From Gyromitra esculenta (taxonomy: Eukaryota; Ascomycota; Pezizomycetes; Pezizales; Discinaceae), in the NCBI GenBank assembly GCA_038503075.1, contig JBCAML010000021.1:1240001-1304000 (forward strand): a DNA stretch of 64,000 bases, given 5' to 3'. The position numbers and the translations under genes were made by a program. Positions 55,791 through 64,000 of the stretch are shown here, in pieces (position 1 is the stretch's first letter; the number at the start of each line of letters is the position of its first letter). The notes below the pieces were generated by a model. The model was not told where the DNA came from and did not search any database. It saw nothing but the letters and a program-made list of their open reading frames with translations.

Positions 55791-57559
55791 AGAAACTTAC
55801 ACTAAACACGCATACAACACCGCCCCTTAGTAAGTTTTCCAAGTACCGACTCCCAATAACTCCTGTCTCAGACAACCTTTCCAGCCCCAGCCCATATTTG
55901 CTAAACGACCGTAGTCCGCCTGAGCATGCCAATAACCAACCCTGAAACCATGTGGGGACAGCATTCACCCGACATCTTGTGGCAATAATTTCGGGTAAGC
56001 TGCACCATTATGCTTAGTATTACGATAATGGTTTGTCCACGTAAGCCACGGTGACTGTAGATCGCTGTTACTATTTTTAGATTCTTACATTTTCTTGTCG
56101 TTCACATGCGTGTATGTGGAGTTGCGAGTGAGATAGGATGACTCCTTAATGTTTACTTATCAAGGATTCTTGCGATGATAGGGCCTGCCTAAGAAGTTGA
56201 ATTATGAGGCGTGGGGTTGATGGAACCCTAGCCCTGGTCTAATTCACGTGAATAGGGATTATGATGAGTGAGGCGCTTTCTTGAATAAGATTCTAGGCTC
56301 TACTTTAGAATGTCGTACATGTGCATATAACTTCACTTTAGATAAAATAAAGGTGTATTAAGCGGAAATCATAGCCAAAAATAAGGCTTTATACATCGAT
56401 CTAATCTCGATCGTCCCCAGCCCAAATGATTGTATAAACCACTACACGGAAAATCCTCGCGATTGCGCCGATCCCAACGTATCAGGGGATCTTAAATTTT
56501 CATCATCTCCTCGTAACCAGCCAGAAAAAAACTATATATTTAAAAGCAATCACAAGGAACCGGAAGGAATAGAATAGGGGATTAAGCTTTAAAGAAAGAG
56601 AACTTTGATATCAGCCATAGCTAGCATGCGCTATAATATGCATGATAGAAGTTCAAACGGAGAACGTATATCACAGAGGATTGACAGTAAAGTGGTGAGA
56701 GTGGAGAAAAGGAGACGAGCTGTCTATATACTACTTGGGCTCTTGGATTCTACTGACTTTGCTTAGCCGCCAGGAGTTTCAGGAGTCCTCTAGGCCCCCA
56801 GTCAATCCAATGGTTTTATACGTGTTCAAGCTACTACGCATACATCGAGATACACTAGGTATATGTTCTTTTTCTGACCAAGGATTCATAGATCCGTGTG
56901 AGAGGAACAGCGGTAGAAATGGAGTAATTTTAGTCACAAATTCTCACTCGGGAAATCACACATTTGAAAAATATCAAACATCGAGCAGCACCCGTGATAG
57001 AACACAAGTTTTATGTTCTTTATAGGTAATTTCTCTCTTTCAAGATACTACTACTAATGAAAGCCATTCCTAAGTTCCCTCACAACCGATATCACTCAGT
57101 AGGTCGATTTCCAAGCGATTTGTCCGTTAGCTATACCTTGGAATTCCGGGAACTGCTGTACGTGATCTAAACCATGATAGGGATATTACTATCCCTAAGC
57201 AATAACGACAATTATTTCGAACTTCTGCATACACAAACAATTTGCTATTTAGGAGACTGCAACTTGCAGAGCAGAGCCAAATTTCTTACTCCTATAGTAA
57301 CCTATTTCGCAGCCTTTTGTTGAAGATGGTATACGTATCAGATGTAAACAAGGGGTTTTTTGCATCATTCATTAGCCAGAGAAAAAATAGAGCTAACGCA
57401 GGGAACAGTCGTTCTTGGTTTCAAGTGCAAATTTACAGACACGAATGGGATGAGCGGGTATAACTAATTACAAAGTTAATACTGACATGCTTAGATGTAG
57501 TGCGAGGGAGGGTGATTTGCAATCGAAGTCTGTTTAAACGAAGGCTCGAGATAGCTCAA

Positions 57560-57600
57560 CTCATAGGAAGTCAAACTCAACGAGTTTGAGTTTTTATGAG
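57560..57600. repeat. Short hairpin
   Basis: Inner stem tcaaactc/gagtttga with a 3-nt loop and an outer stem ctcata/tatgag, in intergenic DNA. No role assigned. Confidence 0.6.
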
Positions 57601-58152
57601 GGCTGATAGTATGACCTAGAACTTGCGAAAGCATTCAATGCATATACCACGCCAATATTGGATTAAGTGCTAATCTGAAGCCGGATCCAAAGCTGTGACC
57701 TATCCTCTCTTCGCCATAAACTTTAGCAGCGATCAATCAGGCATGATATCGTTCTACCAAGCAGATCAACACCAGATTTGCTTTCACCTTGAGTTACAAA
57801 CTTAAGCCTATCTCCGACTTTGTTGATCATAATTTGGTTAAACTTGGCTCATGGATCTCTCATATCCACGCCGTGCGAGTTTGAAAGTCGACTCCGGGGT
57901 TCGAGCGGAATCTGTTCTTCCCTCACACTGATTAATACTTTAGGTCATCTTGTAACAAAATAAAAGTGTATTTGAAACGATGAAGATGATCGGGTTGGAG
58001 AATAAGTTTTCAAACGAACATCTAATAACTTTAATCTTGAAGCCTCGAAACTCTTTAAATGTACTGCCTAAGTGTGTTATCTCTATTCCTTCCTCAACAC
58101 CATCCGATCATTCACTACCTATCACTCGACACCATCACACAAGCCATCAAAA

Positions 58153-58680
58153 ATGTCGCGCTCTCATAAACGCGAAGTGCGCCAGCCCAATCTCCAACCA
58201 ATTGCAGAGGCAATCACCAGTCGCATTTCACTTGCCCCACCAGCAGATGAACCCAACCAGACTACAGAAATTCGTAATCCACCTGTAGCACGGCCAGGAA
58301 CTCCTGAAGCACCCACAGACGAAGAGATTGAAGCTGCCCTCGAAGATGCTCGTCAATCTGACCCAATGGGCCAGAATGATAGGTTCTACTATAACGGCTA
58401 CCAGTCTCGCGAAGATGTGACAGAGGCTTCAGCTGCTCAACCTCAAGCAGGGGAGTTTCTTGGTGAGCAGAGGTTGTATTTCCATTCGGCTGATAATACA
58501 TGGAGGATGTTCCCACCCGAATTTGACTTCCCCGAGGCGAGCTCCGAGAATGATAATGGGGAAGAAGAGGTAATCAGACAACGTAAGCGTGATAAGCTGA
58601 AGAGGATCGGTATTGCGCTCTTCAGACGGGTGGCTGCTTTGAGCAGGAGAAGAAGATTTAGAAGGGGCAGTGATGCGTAA
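58153..58680 (+). CDS. Orphan 175-aa protein, acidic centre and basic tail
   Basis: The start chosen is the ATG at 58153 (MSRSHKREVRQPN), preceded by a CT/CA-rich leader typical of fungal genes; the frame is open further upstream but with poor composition. Residues 25-60 are Pro-rich. Residues 60-150 are acidic with a possible ordered part (TDEEIEAALEDARQ, GEQRLYFHSADNTWRMFPPE). The end is strongly basic (RQRKRDKLKRIG, SRRRRFRRG), as in nuclear-localisation signals. No introns are needed. No family is recognised. Confidence 0.65.
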   Translation: MSRSHKREVRQPNLQPIAEAITSRISLAPPADEPNQTTEIRNPPVARPGTPEAPTDEEIEAALEDARQSDPMGQNDRFYYNGYQSREDVTEASAAQPQAGEFLGEQRLYFHSADNTWRMFPPEFDFPEASSENDNGEEEVIRQRKRDKLKRIGIALFRRVAALSRRRRFRRGSDA

Positions 58681-59239
58681 ACCTGGCGCTTTCCGTACCC
58701 TTGTGGATTGAATATGGTAACATGTAGCAGATACGTTAGATCGTAGCTGCGTACTATAGACTAGATTATATTGACGGATTGGAAACTGTTCTAGCCACAA
58801 TCATGATCTTAGTAATACCTAGCTTTAATATTATCGCCATATTTTTTTTACCGTTTTCTCAATCGCGGTGAAGAAGATTGATTCCATTTTTCTGGTACCC
58901 ATGGTCAGGGTTGATTCAACCACTAGAGAATGATTATTGATTGGGAAGGTACATGTGGCCCCCAGTAGGATAGACTGGGTGCATTTGCTTAGTTCAAGTA
59001 AGGATCGTGTCGTTACGACTGTGTTAGTTCTCGGCGCCTTTGATAATCGCGACTCCGGAAGATCATTCTATGCTCATGGCCATTTAGCTGAGCAAAGAAA
59101 TTCTTCTCTGGCCCTTCTGGCACATTAAAAGCCGTCTCCTCCCAAACTCCCTTGCCCCCAGAAAGAACAATCACCCATCCTCATCATCCTCAAACGCTCT
59201 TCGATCTAACAAACACTACTCTAATCCTACAACGCGGTA
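58681..59239. other. Intergenic region, nothing recognised
   Basis: Spacer between two small plus-strand genes; the last 100 nt are CT/CA-rich, as in a fungal leader. Confidence 0.5.
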
Positions 59240-59684
59240 ATGATTCCAATAAACGTTGTCCGCGTTCCTGTTCCTCCGGAGACCTTACACGAACCAGGTT
59301 GTGGATTACTCGCATGCCTATGCGGATTGTTCGAAGGAAAGTGCAAAGTCAAAGGGTATTTCCACCCCAGCAGTCCTCCAAAATCATATCTGTGCACACT
59401 AACGATCCTCAATAAACAGTAACGAAGCAGAAGCAGCGCTATCACCTAGGCCCAGCGCGACGACTCTGAGAACCCCAACCGACCAAAAGGTCTTTGGTGG
59501 TCGTCCTGCGAGCCGTGTTTTCGCTCCCCGTGAGGTTCAGACCGGTCAAGCGAATGTCACCGCAACTCACTGGATTTCCTCTGATCCAGAGGAGGTCCTC
59601 ACTGGCACGGCTGTTGCATATACAGACGTGGATCAAACCAATGGACTTGGTCCTGTCAATGAGGATCGTGAGGCTGGAGTTTAA
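59240..59684 (+). CDS. Orphan 126-aa protein, two exons
   Basis: Exons 59240-59355 and 59420-59684, with an intron of 64 nt (GTATTT...CTAAC...AATAAACAG). The first exon encodes MIPINVVRVPVPPETL and a Cys-rich hydrophobic patch (CGLLACLCGLFEGKCK). The second is hydrophilic and protein-like (TDQKVFGGRPASRVFAP, THWISSDPEEVLTGTAVAY) and ends EDREAGV. The join is exact in phase and removes the stops of each frame. The Cys patch could be palmitoylated or metal-binding; this is inference. No family is recognised. Confidence 0.55.
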
Positions 59685-60903
59685 TCTGGTATCTTCATCA
59701 GCTTTTGTAGCAGGTAAGTTCGGAGTTTCCAACCAGTTCTCTCATTACCACTGCTTCCGCTCTGAATGATGAATCTAATAGCGATTAACAGGGATATAGT
59801 ACTGGCATCCGGTAAACTGGTGTATATTCTCGATGGTGCAGGCTATTGAATAGTAGTCTGGAGTTTATAAGCCGCGATGGAGATGTCATTTCGAACGTTA
59901 TCTTGTTATCGAAAGTTCCGTAGGCGTAATTTTGTTCGTCGTGTTATACAATAAACAAACATCTTCCGTGGCAATTGAGCCTTCCACACTAAGTATGAGG
60001 TTTTACTCAAACTTGATCGATACGCGATTAACGAGTTGATTGTTGCCTGCTTGGCCTGCTTGTAAAAGTCATAGTCCCCTGCCTGCATCCTAGTCCATGT
60101 GATATGTTTGAATATCAGGCATGCTAGGAGTCGACTTATTGCACTGCTTGTATTGCTTGTAGGCCAACAGCGCGCCTTGGTTATATGCCTGACGATATCC
60201 ATTTTGAACTTTCCGGGTGTCCATGCATCTAGGTTTGTATTTTTCACTAATATCTGCGTCTAAACCTTCTCTGGAAGCCTGCAGTATTAGGAAGTCATTT
60301 CCAACACAAGATATCGGGCAGTTGTGTGAGTAGATAGCCTAATCGCAATGCAGCACTCGTATGAATAGAGGCTGCTATTTATTATTAGATGATGTAGCAC
60401 GTAGAAGCTATCTGCAGAGCTCCCGGATGGAAGGACATTCAGGAACGTGTAGGAGGTTCTAGCTCGCTATTCGACCTCTGCGCTGTATCATGAACAACTG
60501 TGGGAACTTTGCGATGCTAGCCCTTCCTAGCAAACTAGGAATTAGTTATGGGTATAGTGTAGCCTCTAGATACCGTCAATTCTAGGATGGGGCGTACAAT
60601 ATCTCAGTTTTCGTTGGTTTTGTCTCATCTACATCAACTCCTCAGCTAGCACTTACGACCAACACCAATCGGCTATTTCAGCCACTCGATCGAACCAAGA
60701 TCTCGATATTTATCCTTCCCTTCCCACTAGAAAAAGCAGTGTCAGCGACGTTGAAATAAGCAGCGTGCGCCAAGACCCTAGCCAACACGTGTCGCTCAGG
60801 GCCAGGGCTGTAGGCGCGGCTCTGTCGTTTCCCTTATCGCAACCAAACACCATCATCACTACATGCCACATTCTCTTAAACTGCGCGACCACAGCCGACC
60901 ACG
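59685..60903. other. Intergenic region, nothing recognised
   Basis: AT-rich sequence with short frames; the last 150 nt are the probable promoter of the amidohydrolase gene. Confidence 0.5.
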
Positions 60904-63222
60904 ATGCCTAGCCACTGGCTCCTTTCACTCGTTCCGTTTTGGCTCGCTTTCAATGCCTGGTGTGATTTTTTTGCGTCCTTTTCGTCGTCTGTAACAGCGA
61001 CTCACTGCTATGCACGCGTCGAGACGGGCCACGCCCGATTCCCTGGAGATCACTATGACCTGCATGAGGCGCCCCTTGGAGAGCTTAGCGCATATACGAA
61101 CTATACCTGTATTAAGGTCTTCGATGGGAAGATCAAGAACTTGTTTCATGGTGAGAAAGAAGCAAGGGCTGACGGGAAGGGATATGCATTCCCTGCGTTC
61201 TGGGATGGTCATGGACATGTGTTAGGATATGGCGAGATGTTACATAGTGTTAAACTCTATGGTGCTAGAAGCATAGACGGTATACCTTCCCTCTCTATTA
61301 ACGGTAAAGTAGATGTGCTAACAAGAAGCAGAAGTCGAAACCAGAATTAAAGATTACCTCGCAACCCACCCCGGCTACGGTACCAAAGAAAAATGGATAC
61401 GAGGGATAGGATGGGACCAGGCAAATTTCGGCGGTGTGATGCCAACGGCTGTAGATAAGCCTTCAACAACTCCTCACAAAGTTTTAAGCGCAAACTGCTT
61501 ACGAGGGACGCGAAATGCGAACTGTATATAGAAAGAATTTGAAAAAGATCCGGAGCTGAAGGGACTATATATCATGGTTGATCGTGTTGATGTGCATTGC
61601 ACATGGGTCTCTGGTATGTTTTTCTATCTTGCGCGGCGCCCGGATGCAGTTGCTAATCGATATGTAGAATCGGTACTTGCTCTTCTCCCGAACCCGCTTC
61701 CCTATATCCCCGGAGGTGAGGTAGTCACCAATCCAGGTCTGGGTGTGTTTTGCGATAATGCAATGGACGAACTCCCATATGGACAGTGGCCACGACCTAC
61801 AAGAGTGGATAAGATTGAGTTCATGCAAAAGGCTATGAAATCACTGCATTCCGCTGGTATTGTTGGCACTCATGATGCGGGTGTTCTTCCAGAAGATATG
61901 GAGTTGTATAACTGGTAAGCCGTGCTTGAGTAATTCAGCTTCGCTAATGGAGGGGGTAAGTAAGTGAACTGACCTGCCCACGTGGTGTAGGATGGCAGAT
62001 GCAGGACTGTTGACCCTAAGGATCTACGGGATGTATGAGTGTCCTGTGCGCAATACATTTTGTGGAGATCTAACAAGGAAGATTGAGCGCGAGGATGGAA
62101 TGCTGAGCGCACGCTCCGTCAAACTGTTTGCCGGTATAACACACCATATATCCCACCGCCTCAAGAGATATTTACTAATCAGACGAGAAATCTAACAGAT
62201 GGCGCTCTCGGTTCCTGGGGGGCCGCAATGCTAGAACCATACACAGACAAGCCCGATGTCAGTGGAACAATGCTAATCGAAGCCGACACTCTCACCGAAG
62301 TCGTCCAACAGGTACACCCCTCACACCTCATTCACACCTCCATCCCACTAACTCCCACCAGTGGTACGCAGCAGACTACCAGATCAACATCCACGCAATC
62401 GGCGACCGAGCGGCCCACGCAGCCCTCTCGGCATTCCACACAGCTCTATCCAGCTCCTGTCCATCACCAGACTATGTCTCCTCCCCATCCCACCTCGCCT
62501 CAACCCTCGCCGCTTGCATCTCAACAACCCAACGCAACCTCCGCCGTCTCCGTCTAGAACACAGCCAAATCATCCACCCCGACGACCAGCGCCTAATGGC
62601 ACAAATGGGCATCATCGCATCTATCCAGCCAACACACGCAACAAGCGATATGGCTTACGCGATCCACCGTCTCGGTGAGCGTCGACTCCAAGAACGCGCA
62701 TATCGGATGCAGAGCTTTTTAGATATGAACGTGTCGATAATTCTCGGCAGTGACTTCCCCGTTGAGCCGCCGGAGGTGCTAGCTGGCGGGATATACGCGG
62801 CTGTGACGCGGCAGGATCCGAATATTCCATTCGTGGAAGGGAAAGGATGGTACGATGAGGAGACGCTGGAATTTGCCGATGCTGTTAGTGGGTTTACGAG
62901 GGGTCCTGCGGTGGGTGCGTTTATGGAGAGTAAGGGAGCGGGTGAGTTGAAGGTTGGTGGGTGGGCGGATTGGGTTGTGTTGGATATGGATATTGAGGAG
63001 TTGGATGTGAAGGCCAATCCGGAGGTGTTGAAGATGGTGAAAGTGCTGGAGACGTGGGTTGCTGGAAGGAGAGTTTATTGTAGGGAGTGTAAAGAGGAAG
63101 CGCGTGAGCTGTGGGGGTGGTGGAAGGATATTAAGGCTTGGAAAGGGTGGTGGGGGTGGGGGTTGAGGGTTGAAAAGGTTATGGCGGAGGTGGAGAAGGC
63201 GCTTGGACAGCATGGGTTATGA
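60904..63222 (+). CDS. Secreted YtcJ-type amidohydrolase (Amidohydro_3 family), seven exons
   Basis: Exons 60904-61279, 61332-61450, 61532-61613, 61668-61914, 61991-62133, 62199-62311, 62362-63222; 646 aa, all joins in phase (introns 50-81 nt). The N-terminus is a signal peptide or anchor (MPSHWLLSLVPFWLAFNAW). The metal-binding start is WDGHGHVLGYGE (His103, His105). Then come GIGWDQANFGG, DRVDVHCTWVS, FCDNAMD, VGTHDAGVLPEDMELY, VRNTFC, SVKLFADGALGSWGA, INIHAIGDRA (metal His), LRLEHSQIIHPDDQ (metal His), IQPTHATSDM and GSDFPVEPP (catalytic Asp). It is expected to hydrolyse an amide, carbamate or similar C-N bond of an unknown substrate, outside the cell or in the secretory pathway. The C-terminal 50 residues are Trp/Lys-rich and unusual. 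No damage was found. Confidence 0.88.
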
Positions 63223-63818
63223 ACCGCATGTGGTTCATTTGTTCTCTATTTCGGGTATGAGGGGGGAGTAGAAGTTGTTTGGATAGATATCGCTAGATAT
63301 CCAGTTTCTTGTTATTCACTGCCGATGGATGGATTTTAGTCAGTCTGGCAGCCTGTCGGTTCATATCATTTCTTTTCCCCCGTATCATCCCGAAATCGTT
63401 TCAGCAATTGGGGTTATTTCATCGCCTAAGCATTTTTAGTGCTACTGCTGCTACCATTGTAACTATATATTTCTTTTGTACTTTGTGGTTCACTCTCTAT
63501 TGTTCAATGGTCGAGTTGCGCTATTTTCATTCCTTACTTCTCATAGGCATACCCAACCATAGATTTCATTAGGTTTCAACCCCAACCAAGTTCCCAAGTG
63601 ACTACGGTCTTAGATAAGCTACTCGATAGATAGAATACTGCACAAGATAGACTGATTTAAGTCAGAAACCCAGGATCCGCAGAAGCTATAACGCAGTTCC
63701 CAAACTCCCCATTCAATAACCTGTGCTCACTCCTCCCATAATCAAACCTCAGTCTATCCAATGCCAACATAATAAATACATGACGGGCTAAACCACCACA
63801 ATATTGTCATTCTTGTTT
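63223..63818. other. Spacer between convergent genes
   Basis: 3' flanks of the amidohydrolase and of the gene at the right edge; nothing recognised. Confidence 0.5.
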
Positions 63819-64000
63819 CTACGTCCGCCACCTTCCCAACATTTCGGACTTTTTCAAAAGTTTCGACGGAGGCGCCTCGAGTCCAAACCCTCCACTTTTT
63901 CGTTTCCCTAAGGTATCACGTTCGCCATTCATACCGCTCAAGACGCCCTCGGCGACTCCTCGCCGGGATAGATCAGCTGCTACTAAGGGTTGAAGTGGAT
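63819..64000 (-). CDS. Partial orphan protein, C-terminal 60 codons, cut by the window edge
   Basis: Reading minus from the right edge, a frame runs PLQPLVAADLSRRGVAEG, then GERDTLGKRKSGGFGLEAPP and KLLKKSEMLGRWRT to a TAG at 63821-63819. The GC content is higher than in the flanking spacer and the frame has no stop. The basic, Gly/Ser-rich end looks like a disordered C-terminal tail. Start, length and family lie outside the window. Confidence 0.5.
   Translation of the reverse strand, partial: PLQPLVAADLSRRGVAEGVLSGMNGERDTLGKRKSGGFGLEAPPSKLLKKSEMLGRWRT

Larger units (their letters stand above)
55198..58152. other. Gene-poor region with a foldback element
   Basis: No supported gene. It holds the imperfect inverted repeat at 55610-55790 and a hairpin at 57560-57600. 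Frames near 56735-57025 and 57242-57463 are AT-rich and without clear protein character. Confidence 0.45.

Overview
The window looks like nuclear DNA of a filamentous ascomycete (Pezizomycotina; a Leotiomycetes-type genome is my best guess but is not proven). The reasons are short spliceosomal introns (about 49-94 nt, mostly GT-AG with CTAAC/CTGAC-like branch sites), a single dispersed 5S rRNA copy plus a decayed one, long AT-rich intergenic stretches, and genes of fungal type: an SHB17-like phosphatase, LSM2, a secreted YtcJ-type amidohydrolase, a NoxR/p67phox-like TPR protein and Cys-rich secreted proteins. No bacterial-style operons or CRISPR arrays are present. All exon models below were built by eye from splice signals and reading frame, so boundaries are predictions.

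Layout. 1-9.1 kb: a cut-off gene at the left edge, two orphan proteins (2.0 and 6.4 kb), three foldback (MITE-like) inverted repeats and a secreted Ser/Thr-rich protein with a hydrophobic tail (8.19-9.07 kb, minus). 9-19 kb: an SHB17-like sugar bisphosphatase (11.2-12.0 kb, minus) followed by a relic-rich stretch with a broken ankyrin-repeat gene, a 5S rRNA gene and a 5S relic. 19.4-26.2 kb: a dual-specificity phosphatase with an apparent ubiquitin-interacting motif, then orphan proteins, two of them with internal repeats. 26-33 kb: gene-poor DNA with a tRNA-like Pol III relic, then LSM2 and the NoxR-like protein.

33.8-48.8 kb is a block of orphan genes that are large and mostly disordered. 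It holds a predicted 1,526-aa four-exon protein, a pair of paralogues sharing a novel N-terminal/C-terminal domain arrangement (one with an in-frame TGA at codon 5), two damaged minus-strand genes, a 491-aa basic protein using a GC-AG intron, and a 66-aa Cys/His protein. 48.8-58 kb is mostly decayed sequence: a copia RNase H relic, an unrecognised ORF with two TAG codons, another foldback element, and the intact four-exon gene at 53.0-53.7 kb. That gene encodes a secreted protein made of three nine-cysteine modules whose repeat and intron positions coincide. 58-64 kb: two small orphan genes, a seven-exon secreted amidohydrolase (60.9-63.2 kb) and a gene cut by the right edge.

There is no clear gene cluster working as one pathway. 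The housekeeping genes (SHB17-like, LSM2, the phosphatase) act independently in carbon metabolism, RNA processing/decay and signalling. The secreted proteins (8.2, 53.0 and 60.9 kb) could act at the cell surface or outside it. The most unusual items are the exon-modular cysteine protein, the paralogue pair, the phosphatase-UIM combination and the two GC-AG introns.
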